Below are positions 17,967 through 29,759 of a stretch of 64,000 bases of DNA, piece by piece. The notes beneath the pieces are model-generated. The model was not told the DNA's origin and did not search any database. It was given only the letters and a program-made list of their open reading frames with translations. The DNA is from Palsa-295 sp963785585 (GTDB lineage: Bacteria > Acidobacteriota > Terriglobia > Acidiferrales > UBA7541), in contig CAWAVW010000004.1 in assembly GCA_963785585.1 (NCBI GenBank), positions 1,054,001-1,118,000 of the forward strand. Direction: 5' to 3'. The translations under genes and the position numbers were made by a program. How positions within the stretch are numbered: the first letter of the stretch is position 1; each line of letters opens with the position of its first letter.

Positions 17967-18836
17967 CTAGCGGGGTTTCAGGTCGGATACGAAGGCGCGC
18001 TGGACGGGGTTGAAGCTGCGGCCGCGGACGACGGCGGCGACGATGGTGCGCGTGGCCTGGGCGTCGCTCAGGCGGACGTACCGGCAGGCGGCGTTGCGGT
18101 CGATGGCCATTTCGGGGACGAGCGAAACGCCGACGCCGGCGGCGACCATCCCGAGTAGGCTGCTGAACTGGCCGCTCTCGAACGCAATGTTGGGCGTGAT
18201 GCGCGCGTGGGTGCAGGCGCCCATGCTGAGGTCGCGGAAGCAGTGGCCGTCGCGCAGCATGACGAACGATTCGCCGCGCAGATCTTTCAGCGCGATCGAT
18301 TTTGCCGAGGCGCGCGGGTGGCGCTTGTGCAGCGCGGCGTAGAGCGGCTCGGTGCGGATGGGAAAAAACTCGAGGTCTTTGTGGCGCAGCGGCAGCGCGA
18401 GAATGGCGACGTCGATCGAAAGGTCGCGCAAGCCTTCGACGAGCACGGCGGTGACTTCCTCGACGATGCGCAGCTTGGCGTCGGGAAATTTGCGCGCGAA
18501 CGCCGCGGTGTACGCCGGCATCAGATACGGCGCGACCGTGGGAATCACGCCGACGGCGACGTTGCCGCGGAGGTCGGCGTTTTTCTCGGCGACGCTCAGC
18601 CGCGCGACATCGATCTGCTCCAGAATCGCGCGAGCGTGAGGAATAAAGGCGCGGCCCGCTTCGGTAAGGCGCACGCTGCGGCCCATGCGGTCGAAGAGTT
18701 TCGCGCCGAGATCTTCCTCGAGTTTCAACACCTGCTGCGAAAGCGAAGGCTGGGCGACCTGGCAGCGTTCGGCGGCGCGGCTGAAATTGCCGGTGTCGGC
18801 CACGGCGCAGACGTAACGGAGCTGGTGCACTTCCAT
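17967..18836 (-). CDS. oxyR: LysR-type peroxide sensor OxyR
   Basis: 289 residues: N-terminal winged helix (MEVHQLRYVCAVADTGNFSRAAERCQVAQPSLSQQV) and a periplasmic-binding-like sensor domain. The redox motif GHCFRDLSMGAC places cysteines at residues 199 and 208, the positions that form the peroxide-sensing disulfide in E. coli OxyR. It is divergent from katG with a 134-base spacer, the classic arrangement for a regulator and its target. A near-consensus OxyR site overlaps its own start codon, suggesting autoregulation. Confidence 0.96.
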   Translation of the reverse strand: MEVHQLRYVCAVADTGNFSRAAERCQVAQPSLSQQVLKLEEDLGAKLFDRMGRSVRLTEAGRAFIPHARAILEQIDVARLSVAEKNADLRGNVAVGVIPTVAPYLMPAYTAAFARKFPDAKLRIVEEVTAVLVEGLRDLSIDVAILALPLRHKDLEFFPIRTEPLYAALHKRHPRASAKSIALKDLRGESFVMLRDGHCFRDLSMGACTHARITPNIAFESGQFSSLLGMVAAGVGVSLVPEMAIDRNAACRYVRLSDAQATRTIVAAVVRGRSFNPVQRAFVSDLKPR

Positions 18837-18871
18837 AGACGATGCCTATACCTAGGATGGTCTTTCGATAT
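18835..18871. promoter_or_regulatory. Candidate OxyR operator in the oxyR-katG spacer
   Basis: Four tetramers at exact 7-base spacing: ATAG (18835), CTAT (18846), ATGG (18857), ATAT (18868). The E. coli consensus is ATAG-N7-CTAT-N7-ATAG-N7-CTAT, so 14 of 16 positions match. It overlaps the oxyR start codon and lies 100 bases upstream of katG. Confidence 0.7.
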
Positions 18872-18970
18872 TGGAACTATACCCTTGTATGATGTTACGG
18901 TACGTTCGTCAAGTTCAGATGCGCCGCTTTGCGCGACCGCACCGGCGCAACGAAAAACGGGGGAGAACGA

Positions 18971-21178
<2,208 letters not shown>

Positions 21179-21954
21179 TGGCCTGGCGTGGCGTCGAGTT
21201 GTGCGGCGTGTAGTGGGCTAGCGTCGAACGTACTGGCGTTATGTGGCGTGGAATGGAGTGCCGGTCGAGGCTTCGTGTCGCTCGATCTATACGAGTGTGG
21301 CCGGCGGTGGTTCGTCCTGAAAGACGGACGCGCCACCGCACTCCGCGAAACCCGCACGCACGGCGCCCCAACGGACGATCCGCTCGACCCATCGCCCCCC
21401 GCTTGCCGGTTCGAGCAACACGCAACACGCACCCGCATGCGGCGCAGTTGCCTTTGTAGCGGCGGGCTTCACGCCCGCCAGCCCGGTTTGCGGGTCGCGG
21501 CTTTAGCCGCGACATTCAGCCACCACGAACCAAGCGGCTTCAGCCGCTGAAGCTCGTTGCGTCGCCGAACCACTCACAATGTCCCGCGAATCGCGCTGCG
21601 TCCCCGGCTCGATCGGTTCTCGCGGAGTGCGGTGGCATCCCGCCGCAGGCGGGAGACCACCGCCGGCCACCCACGTTGACCTCATGCACCCCGCAGGCTC
21701 GCCCGCCCCCGCCTCGCGGTAGTAGCCCCGCATCGGTGCAAGTCGCCGCGCCGGACAACGCAAAGCATCAACACATCTCGCCGTGGCATGCGTTGCATGT
21801 GTCCGAGCCTACATCCGCGCCACACCACAGCCGCGGCCACGCGATCTACTTCATCCTTTATCGCGACGGCCAGCCCACTGAAATATTTTTCGCCGGTATG
21901 TCCTACGACGGATCAATCCGCGTGGGCCGCGGTGCTTGTGTTACGATTCGCCGC
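21179..21954. repeat. Intergenic region with B, C, D and A palindromes
   Basis: B at 21299-21347, C at 21456-21482, D at 21494-21513 followed by a second hairpin AGCGGCTTCAGCCGCT at 21533-21548, and A at 21621-21668. The rest shows no gene; the frame upstream of the 21955 start is open only by chance. Confidence 0.8.
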
Positions 21955-22344
21955 ATGACGTTTCCCGCTGCCGTCCCGGAAATTCCCGTCGCCCATGTGG
22001 ACGCGGCCGCTGCGTACTACGTGAACACGCTCGGCTTCACCCTCGATTTTGGCGACGATAAGGGCGGCATTGCCGGCATCTCCCGAGGAAATTGCCGGCT
22101 GTTCCTCACCAACAAACCGTTCCGCGAGCCGTTCGGAAATGGAAGCCCAGTTCTGTTCTGGCTGAATCTCGACAGCAAAGCGCAGGTGGACGAGCTGTTC
22201 GCCGAATGGAAAGCCGCGCGCGCCAGGATCGTCTCCGAACCCGAAGACAAACCCTGGAAGCTGCGCGAATTCGTCGCCGCCGATCTCGACGGCAACCTCA
22301 TTCGCGTCTTCTACGATTTCACGCTCGATTCTCCCCGCGCTTGA
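21955..22344 (+). CDS. VOC family protein (bleomycin-resistance-like)
   Basis: 129 residues starting MTFPAAVPEIPVAHVDAAAAYYVNTLGFTLDF, the family's first beta strand and helix. It ends EFVAADLDGNLIRVFYDF, the metal-ligand strand. A frame open upstream to 21676 runs through palindromic repeat sequence and is not used. As with other single-module VOC proteins it should dimerise. Substrate unknown. Confidence 0.87.
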   Translation: MTFPAAVPEIPVAHVDAAAAYYVNTLGFTLDFGDDKGGIAGISRGNCRLFLTNKPFREPFGNGSPVLFWLNLDSKAQVDELFAEWKAARARIVSEPEDKPWKLREFVAADLDGNLIRVFYDFTLDSPRA

Positions 22345-23232
22345 TATTCCCGCGCTCGCCGCAGCAGCCTCAAAACGCTGCGGAGTGCGCATCGGCGCAA
22401 ATCGAAAGGGCAACGCCCACCTTCGATCCATAAAAACGGCGCCCTCGCTTCCGCACGCCTGACGCGACACGCGGTCCGCGCCGGAACTTCGTGCTGCCGT
22501 TATCGCCGCCGCACAGTCGCTCCGGCCGGTTGAGCAGTTGCCTTTGTAGCGGCGGGCTTGGGGCCCGCCAACCCGGTTTGCGGGTCGCGGCTTTAGCCGC
22601 GACATTCAGCCACCGCGAACCAAGCGGCTTCAGCCGCTGAAGCTCGTTCTGTCGCCTGCGTGTGAGGGAACTTCAGCGGCTAAAGCCGCTCGGCTGCAGA
22701 GCGGAGATGTCGCAGCTAAAGCCGCGACCCGCAAAGATTTTCAGGTCGTGCGCCAACGCATCGGCTACAGCACCTGGCGACGCGCGGGGTTGCCTGTGTA
22801 GCGGCGGCACGACGGTTTTCGTCGAGCCGGCAGCCTTTGCCTTTGAATTTGCTTTTGACGTGGGTGCCCCATCCTTTGCCGGTTTTGCAAAGGGTGGGTC
22901 TTTTGACTTTCACTTTCGCAACGGTTGCAACGGCATCCTTGCCGGTGAGGTTCCACGCTCGCCGCGCCGCACCACGCATCAACACATGTCGCCCTAGCAC
23001 GCGTGAGGTTTCTCCGAGCCTACATCCGCGCCACACCATCGCCGCATGGCCGGCGGTGGTTCGTCCTGAAAACCGGACGCGCCACCGCACTCCGCGAGAC
23101 CCGCGCGTTCGGCGCCCCAACGGACGATCCGCTCAACCCATCGCATCCTCTCGCCTGTCCCATCGCGCGAACGGCCGAGCAGCGCCACCCCGCGCCACCC
23201 GGCCGCATCGCCTTCGCATTTCTACGCAAAAC
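22345..23232. repeat. Composite C-D-E-B repeat block, copy 1
   Basis: A C variant (22546-22571, loop TTGGG), a D composite (22574-22737, two D hairpins facing each other around AGCGGCTTCAGCCGCT types), a CGACGG-TTTT-CGTCG hairpin (about 22797-22835), E (22862-22898) and B (23048-23096). From about 22546 to 23100 it is nearly identical to 24330-24850, indicating duplication or gene conversion. Confidence 0.82.
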
Positions 23233-23847
23233 TTACTTCGGCCAGCTCAAAAACGCGAACACCGATGCCGTACCGATCGGCAGATTCGCCGGAATCGTTC
23301 CGGGCTTCAGCCCATACACGCTGTTCAGCGCGCCGGCCGCCGTGGACGTCAACGTCAGGTCCACGCCTTTCAGTTGCAGCACAAATCCGCCTTCCGCTTG
23401 CAGCGGCAGCGAAAATCCGGACGGCAGCACCACATTGAACAGCGGCAGACGTCCCACCAATTTCTTGTTCACGATCACCAGTCCCGTCAAAACGGGAGCT
23501 CCCGGCGTTGTGCTGGTCGTATCGATGATGAAGCTCTCCAGTTGCACTTCGGTGCCGCCCGCTTCCAGCGTCAAGCCTCCCGAATGCACGATGTTTCCCG
23601 CGGCGGAGTCCAGATCAATCGCGCCGCCGGTAATCGGAAACGTGGCCGTGCCGTCGCAAATGCGCGTCGGTGCCACCGTTCCCGCCGTCACGCCCAGCGA
23701 TTCCAGCGCTCCGGTAAATGTGCTGCTCAATTTCACGCTCGTGATTCCCGCATCCACCGTCTGGGTCTTCTGCGCAAACGTCGCCGTCGCCAGCAGGCAC
23801 GAAGCGAGTACCAGTCCGGCTTTCGCCGTAAGGCTTTTCACATTCAT
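23233..23847 (-). CDS. Secreted beta-rich hypothetical protein
   Basis: 204 residues with a signal peptide (MNVKSLTAKAGLVLASCLLATATFAQ). The mature part is rich in Thr, Gly, Val and Leu with short beta-like repeats (TATFPITGGAIDLDSAAGNIVHSGGLTLEAGG), a pattern reminiscent of HtaA-type domains, but I do not claim membership. It has one Cys and no catalytic motif. It is flanked on both sides by the duplicated repeat blocks. Confidence 0.8.
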   Translation of the reverse strand: MNVKSLTAKAGLVLASCLLATATFAQKTQTVDAGITSVKLSSTFTGALESLGVTAGTVAPTRICDGTATFPITGGAIDLDSAAGNIVHSGGLTLEAGGTEVQLESFIIDTTSTTPGAPVLTGLVIVNKKLVGRLPLFNVVLPSGFSLPLQAEGGFVLQLKGVDLTLTSTAAGALNSVYGLKPGTIPANLPIGTASVFAFLSWPK

Positions 23848-24916
23848 GGAAATCTCCTCGATAAAAATTTTGGATTGGATGCATCGGTTTCAAGCATCTA
23901 CCCCCTTAACGCCGCTCGCAGGCGAAAGGATCTCTATCCCGGAAGATTTTTTGCCGCCCACGCGATGTTCGATATCTCTTCGCCATTCATCCGCTGCACC
24001 GTTTCCGTCTCCCCGCATGCATCCACGCCCACGATCCTCTTCGCAGCGCGCTGGCTTGCCGGCGCAGTCCGAAGGAAATCGTGCCCATGCTGACCGCCGC
24101 GGCACGACACGTTTACAGTGCTCGAGCCTACATCCGCGCCACACCATAGCCCGCGGCCGGCGGTGGTTCGTCCTGAAAGACGGACGCGCCACCGCACTCC
24201 GCGAAACCCGTGCGTTCGGCGCCCCAACGAACGATGCCCTCAACCCCTCGCCCCTCGCTTGCCGTTTCTCGCCGTTCCCGTAGGTTCGCGACTCTTCGCT
24301 TACCAAACGCCTGCGGAGCAGTTGCCTGTGTAGCGGCGGGCTTCACGCCCGCCAGCCCGGTTTGCGGGTCGCGGCTTTAGCCGCGACATTCAGCCACCAC
24401 GAACCAAGCGGCTTCAGCCGCTGAAGCTCGTTCTGTCGCCTGCGTGTGAGGGAACTTCAGCGGCTAAAGCCGCTCGGCTGCAGAGCGATGATGTCGCGGC
24501 TAAAGCCGCGAACCGCAAAGATTTTCAGCTCGTGCGCCAACGCAGCGGCTACAGCACCTGGCGACGCGCGGGGTTGCCTGTGTAGCGGCGGCACGACGGT
24601 TTTCGTCGAGCCGGCAGCTTTTGCTTTTGAATTTGACGTGGGTGCCCCATCCTTTGCCGGTTTTGCAAAGGGTGGGTCTTTTGACTTTCACTTTCGCAAC
24701 GGTTGCAACGGCATCCTTGCCGGTGAGGTTCCACGCGCGCCGCGCCACGTATCAACGCGATTCGCCGCGGCACGACCCGTATACGGTGCTCGAGCCTACA
24801 TCCGCGCCACGCCCCGCATCGGAGGCCGGCGGTGGTTCGTCCTGAAAACCGCCCCCGCCGCCGCACCCACCCTCGCTTGACTCCCCCTCGCGGCAAACCG
24901 TAAGATACCCGCACCC
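23848..24916. repeat. Composite B-C-D-E-B repeat block, copy 2
   Basis: B at 24155-24203, C at 24330-24356, D composite 24364-24530, CGACGG-TTTT-CGTCG hairpin near 24580-24620, E at 24640-24676, degenerate B at 24824-24867 with a decayed outer arm. No coding signal. Confidence 0.82.
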
Positions 24917-27502
24917 GTGCCTGAACCTGCCTCTCTCGTCGGCCAAACCATCTCGCACTACCGCATCGTCGAAAAACTCGGCGGCGGTGGCATGGGCGTG
25001 GTTTACAAAGCCGAAGACACCCGCCTCGACCGTTTCGTGGCCATCAAATTTCTGCCCGACGACGTGGCCAACGATCCCGCCACCATCGAACGTTTCCGCC
25101 GCGAAGCCAAAGCCGCCTCCGCGCTCAATCATCCGAACATCTGCACCATTCACGACATCGGCGAGCAGGACGGCAAGCGTTTCATCGCCATGGAATGCCT
25201 CGACGGCCAGCCGCTCAACCAGCGCATCGCCGGAAAGCCGCTCGATAACGAACTGCTTCTCGTCCTCGCCGTCGAAATTGCCGACGCGCTCGAAGCCGCG
25301 CACTCCAAAGGCATCGTCCATCGCGACATCAAACCCGCGAACATTTTCGTCACCGATCGCGGCCACGCAAAAATTCTGGACTTCGGCCTCGCCAAAGTTG
25401 CGCCCGGCTCCGGCAGCTCCGATCCCAACGTCACCCGCGCCGCGAACTCGCCCGGCTTCGGCGATTCCGATACCGTCGTGCCGCAGCAGCACCTCACCAG
25501 CCCCGGCTCCACGATCGGCACCGTCGCCTACATGTCTCCCGAGCAAGTGCTCGGCAAAGACGTGGACGCGCGCAGCGATCTTTTTTCCTTCGGCGTGGTG
25601 CTCTACGAAATGTCCACCGGCGCGCTGCCGTTTCGCGGAGAAACTTCCGGCGCGATCTTCGACGCCATCCTGCATAAAGCCGCCGCGCCGCCGTCGCAGC
25701 AGAATCCGAATCTGCCGCCGAGATTCGACGACGTAGCCGAAAAAGCGCTCGAAAAGGACAAGACGCTCCGCTACCAGCACGCCGCCGATATTCGCGCCGA
25801 CCTGAAACGCCTCACACGCGACGCCGAGTCCAGCAAGTCCGTTCCCGCAATGTCCGGCACGATGCCCGGCACAATGTCCGGCACGATGCCGAGCGCAATC
25901 GCCGGCGCGACGGCCAGCACAACGAACATCACAACGAACAGCACAACGTCCAGCACGACCATCGCCGCGCACCCCGAATCAAAATCCACCGCCCGATCGA
26001 AACTCGCGCTCGCCGCCGCTCTCGTCGTCATCGCCGCTCTCGCCATCGGCGGCTATCTCTACTGGCGCAATCACAACGCCGGCGCGCAGATCGAATCCAT
26101 CGCCGTCATCCCGTTCACCACATCGGGTGGCTCAACCGCTTCCGGTGCCACATCCGACGCCGAATTCCTCAGCGAAGGCATCACCGAATCGCTGATCGGC
26201 GGCCTCGCCCACGTGCCCGAACTGAAAGTGAAATCGCGCAGCTCCGTCTATCGCTACAAAGGCAAAGACATCGACGTGCCTACGGCCGGAAAAGAACTCG
26301 GCGTCGATGCTCTCGTTACCGGCACCGTCGTGCAGCACGGCGACACCATTCAAGTGAGCGCCGACCTGACCAACGTGAAAGACAACACCGAAATCTGGGG
26401 CGAAACCTACCAGCGCAAAGCCTCGGACGTAATCGGCCTGCAGCAGCAAATCGCCAGCGACATCGCCGCCAAACTCCGCACCAAAATCACCGGCGCGGAA
26501 AAGCAGCAAGTGGCCAAGCAGGGAACTGAGAATCCCGAAGCCTACGCGCTCTACGTGAAGGGCCGCTACTACTGGAACAAACGCACCGAAGCGGGAATGC
26601 GCAGCGCCATCGACTACTTCACCCAGGCCATCGATAAAGATCCCAACTACGCGCTCGCCTATTCCGGACTCGCGGAAAGCTACGACGTGCAGGCCTACTA
26701 CGGCCTTGATCCCAAAGATCTGCTTCCCAAAGCGAAAGCCGCCGCCGAGAAAGCTCTCGAACTCGATCCCACTCTCGCTCGACCGCACGCCCTGCTCGGC
26801 ATCGCCAAGATGGGGTATTACTGGGATTTCGCCGGCGGCGAAGCGGACTTCCAAAAAGCTTTCGAGCTTGACCCCGACGACGCCACCGCCCATCAGTGGT
26901 ACGCCGAAATGCTCTCCTATCTGGGAGGCCACGAGGCGCAAGCCGTCGAGGAAGCCAACCGCGCGCACGAACTGGATCCGCTTTCGCCGATTATTCGGTT
27001 CGCGCTTTCCGAAGTCTATTTTCGCAACCGCGATTACGCCAAAGCGCTCGAAATCGCCACGCAACTGCAAGCGGACAATCCCAATTTTCCGGTCGCCGCC
27101 TATGGCAGCTCGTGGGTTTACTGGGCGATGAAAAAATATCCGGAATCGATCCAGGCCTGGCAGACCTACGCGAAGATGATCGGCAGCGAAAATCTCCGCG
27201 AGGCCGCCGACGCGCTCGATGCCGGCTACCGCGCCGGGGGCTTGCCGGAAGCTTTGCGCCGCGTCATCTCCGTGTACCTGGCGGAATACGCGGCCGGGAA
27301 AAATCCCGAAGTGCCTTACTGGACCGCGCGGGCTTACGCCGGTCTCGGCGACAAAGACAACGCCTTTAAATGGCTCGACGTCGCCTTCCGCGAACGCAAC
27401 ATCTGGCTCATGGCCCTTCGCTCCGACGCCGAGTTCGACGTCCTCCACTCCGACCCCCGCTGGTCCGACCTCATCCGCCGCATCGGCCTCCCCCCGCAGT
27501 AA
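24917..27502 (+). CDS. Membrane Ser/Thr protein kinase with FlgO/TolB-like and TPR sensor domain
   Basis: 861 residues from GTG 24917. The kinase domain (15-300) has GGGGMGVVY, VAIKFL, HRDIKPANIF and DFGLAK, all intact. A low-complexity linker (about 312-355, repeats of SGTMPGTM and TTNITTNSTT) leads to one transmembrane helix (about 357-380). The outer region begins with an AVIPF...FLSEGITESLIGGL domain of the FlgO/TolB-N type often found in acidobacterial kinases, followed by several TPRs (ALAYSGLAESYDVQAYYGL, PHALLGIAKM, AHQWYAEMLSYL). Kinase in the cytoplasm and protein-binding repeats outside imply a receptor kinase. Target unknown. Confidence 0.95.
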   Translation: MPEPASLVGQTISHYRIVEKLGGGGMGVVYKAEDTRLDRFVAIKFLPDDVANDPATIERFRREAKAASALNHPNICTIHDIGEQDGKRFIAMECLDGQPLNQRIAGKPLDNELLLVLAVEIADALEAAHSKGIVHRDIKPANIFVTDRGHAKILDFGLAKVAPGSGSSDPNVTRAANSPGFGDSDTVVPQQHLTSPGSTIGTVAYMSPEQVLGKDVDARSDLFSFGVVLYEMSTGALPFRGETSGAIFDAILHKAAAPPSQQNPNLPPRFDDVAEKALEKDKTLRYQHAADIRADLKRLTRDAESSKSVPAMSGTMPGTMSGTMPSAIAGATASTTNITTNSTTSSTTIAAHPESKSTARSKLALAAALVVIAALAIGGYLYWRNHNAGAQIESIAVIPFTTSGGSTASGATSDAEFLSEGITESLIGGLAHVPELKVKSRSSVYRYKGKDIDVPTAGKELGVDALVTGTVVQHGDTIQVSADLTNVKDNTEIWGETYQRKASDVIGLQQQIASDIAAKLRTKITGAEKQQVAKQGTENPEAYALYVKGRYYWNKRTEAGMRSAIDYFTQAIDKDPNYALAYSGLAESYDVQAYYGLDPKDLLPKAKAAAEKALELDPTLARPHALLGIAKMGYYWDFAGGEADFQKAFELDPDDATAHQWYAEMLSYLGGHEAQAVEEANRAHELDPLSPIIRFALSEVYFRNRDYAKALEIATQLQADNPNFPVAAYGSSWVYWAMKKYPESIQAWQTYAKMIGSENLREAADALDAGYRAGGLPEALRRVISVYLAEYAAGKNPEVPYWTARAYAGLGDKDNAFKWLDVAFRERNIWLMALRSDAEFDVLHSDPRWSDLIRRIGLPPQ

Positions 27503-28893
27503 CTTCCGCCGCCCCGCCCCCGCCACCTCGTACCCGCCGCCCATTTTCCGTTAGCGCACGGAGTACAACTTCGCCCGAATCCCAACGAGCTCGACCGCCG
27601 CAACGGTTCTCGCGGAGTGCGGTGGCATCCCGCCAACGGCGGGAGACCACCGCCGGCCACCCGCGTCCGCCTCCAGCACCCCGCAGCCTCGAACAACGCC
27701 CACCGAACACGTTCGCCTCGCCCGCCCCCACCTCGCCGTAGCATCCGAACCTACGGGTTGCCACGGCGAACATCGGTGGCCGGCGGTGGTTCGTCCTGAA
27801 AACCGGACGCGCCACCGCACTCCGCGAGACCCGCACGTTCGGCGCCCCAACGGACAATCCGCGCGACCCCTCGCACTTGCCTTGCAGCTTCGAGCAAAAC
27901 GCAACCCGCTCCCGCATGGGGAGCAGTTGCCTTTGTAGCGGCGGGCTTCACGCCCGCCAGCCCGGTTTGCGGGTCGCGGCTTTAGCCGCGGCCGAATCCC
28001 ACCCGATCCTGCACACAAGACCGAAACCGCCTCCACAATCGTGAACATGGCCGAGACCATTTTCTGAGTGCGGTGGCTTGCCACCGCTTTTGCGACGTAC
28101 GCGTCACCTAGACCTGTGCCCGCGGCGGCTCGCCGCCGCTGCCGCGAATTACCGGACGGCACGAACCGCAAAGGACGCCCTGCAAAATTTCCGTTGAAGA
28201 ATCTACGAACTCGATAAGCGCTCGGATCGAAACCGCAACAGCGGCGGCAAGCCGCCGGCTGCATCCTCGATTCGGTTTACACCGCAAAAGCGGTGGCAAG
28301 CCACCGCACTCCGAAAGAAATCTTGCCGTGGCTGACCGCCGTGGCACAGGCGCTCCCACCTGCGGAGCAGTTGCCTTTGTAGCGGCGGGCTTCACGCCCG
28401 CCAGCTTTTGCCGCGGCCGTCGCATGCCGACGATGTCCGCGCCGATTCCGCGTTGGCGCACGACGCACAACTTCGCACGAATCGCTGCGAGCTCGACCGC
28501 CGCAACGGTTCTCGCGGAGTGCGGTGGCATCCCGCCAACGGCGGGAGACCACCGCCGGCCACCCGCGTCCGCCTCAAGCAACACGTAGCCTCGAACGCCC
28601 GCGTTTTTCTCCTCGCACGCCCCCACTTCGCCTTGCCGCCGCTGCCACAATCTCAGACACTCCTTGCCGCCCCGCCGTTTCCTGCTCTTTGCGGGTCGCG
28701 GCTTCAGCCGCGACAGGCAACCGCCGCCACCCAGCCGGCTTTAGCCGCTGCAGCTCCCTCGCCCCTCCCAACGCACTACCAGAATCCCCGCACACGACTA
28801 CCAGTTCAGCCCGATGGCCAATCCTTTCCCATCAGCCCATAGTCAACGCACGCAAAAACGCACCACGCCCAACGCAACATCCCGCGAGGAACC
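27503..28893. repeat. Long palindrome-filled intergenic region (A, B, C, D, H, C, A)
   Basis: A 27611-27658, B 27778-27836, C 27935-27961, D 27973-27991, an H pair in opposite orientation (28070-28087 and 28290-28307, GCGGTGGC-TT-GCCACCGC) bracketing about 200 bases, C 28379-28405 and A 28513-28560. A D-like GCTTCAGC hairpin lies near 28690-28750. No gene in 1.4 kb. Confidence 0.82.
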
Positions 28894-29463
28894 ATGACCT
28901 CACCGAACACCGCGAAGCACGCAAAATTTCTCGGCGCCGCCCTTGCTCTCACGCTCGGTCTCGGCGCAGCCGCCTGCTCCAGCTCCACCGCCAAATCGCC
29001 CGACGTCGCCGCCTCCATCCGCACCGCACTCGATCAAGCCGGCCTGAAAGAAATCAGCATCACCCAGGACCGCGACAAAGGCGTCATCACTCTCAGCGGC
29101 ACCACCGCTTCCCAGGCCAACAAAGAGCAAGCCGACACTATCGCCAAATCCATCGCCGGTTCCGAAGTCGTCGCCGATCAAGTCGCCGTCAATCCTCCGG
29201 GCGACGACGGCACCGCCAAAAAAGTGGACGCCGACATCGACAAGGGCATCGCCGACAATCTCGACGCCGCTCTCGTCGGCAACAAGCTCAGTGACGACGT
29301 CAAGTACGACGTCAAAAACGGCGTCGTCAAACTCACCGGCGTCGTGCATTCTGAAAATAAGCGCGCCCTGGTCGAACGGATCGCCGCCGGCGTTCCCAAC
29401 GTGAAGCAAGTCGTCAACGAACTCGACGTGAAGGATCAAAAGGCCAGCTCCACCCAGCGATAA
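28894..29463 (+). CDS. Lipoprotein with two BON domains
   Basis: 189 residues. The N-terminus has a lipobox (LGAAAC, Cys near residue 28), so it is probably lipid-anchored. Two BON modules follow (about 40-100, IRTALDQAGLKEISITQDRDKGVITLSGTT; about 115-180, YDVKNGVVKLTGVVHSENKRALVERIAAGVPNVKQVVNELDV). BON proteins such as OsmY bind phospholipid surfaces and protect the envelope under osmotic stress. It is followed after 29 bases by the DUF3309 gene. Confidence 0.92.
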   Translation: MTSPNTAKHAKFLGAALALTLGLGAAACSSSTAKSPDVAASIRTALDQAGLKEISITQDRDKGVITLSGTTASQANKEQADTIAKSIAGSEVVADQVAVNPPGDDGTAKKVDADIDKGIADNLDAALVGNKLSDDVKYDVKNGVVKLTGVVHSENKRALVERIAAGVPNVKQVVNELDVKDQKASSTQR

Positions 29464-29492
29464 TCCCGCACCACAAAAAAAGGAGACTCTCG

Positions 29493-29651
29493 ATGTCTTT
29501 GCTCTTGATCGTGGTTATTTTGGTTTTGCTCTTCGGTGGCGGCGGCGGTTACTACGGCTACAGCCGGTGGGGAATGGGCGGCGGACTCGGCGTTGTGGGC
29601 ACGGTGCTCGTGATCGTCCTGGTTTTGTACCTGCTCGGCGCGATTCACTAA
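29493..29651 (+). CDS. DUF3309-type tiny membrane protein (52 aa)
   Basis: Frame MSLLLIVVILVLLFGGGGGYYGYSRWGMGG... ends GLGVVGTVLVIVLVLYLLGAIH. Two hydrophobic helices are joined by a Gly/Tyr/Trp loop, the hallmark of the small DUF3309 family. AAAGGAGA lies 7 bases before ATG. Its position just after the BON lipoprotein suggests a shared envelope-stress transcript. Confidence 0.9.
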   Translation: MSLLLIVVILVLLFGGGGGYYGYSRWGMGGGLGVVGTVLVIVLVLYLLGAIH

Positions 29652-29677
29652 ACGCAGATACTCAGCGCGCGAAAAAA

Positions 29678-29710
29678 AATGGCCGGACGCCTCGAAAGCG
29701 CCCGGCCATT
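29678..29710 (-). terminator. Intrinsic terminator-like hairpin between convergent genes
   Basis: AATGGCCGG (29678-29686) pairs with CCGGCCATT (29702-29710). On the minus strand the stem is followed by a run of eight T (complement of the A run at 29672-29679), fitting a terminator for the response-regulator gene; it may also stop the DUF3309 transcript. Confidence 0.7.
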
Positions 29711-29759
29711 CGCTTGTACTTCGCTTGTCCTGAGAATCTCCGCTCCGAAATTTCTCCCG

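Noticed and set aside
28894..29648. Minus-strand frames opposite the BON lipoprotein and DUF3309 genes
   Set aside because: Valine/Gly/Asp-rich mirror frames of GC-rich coding DNA, without starts.
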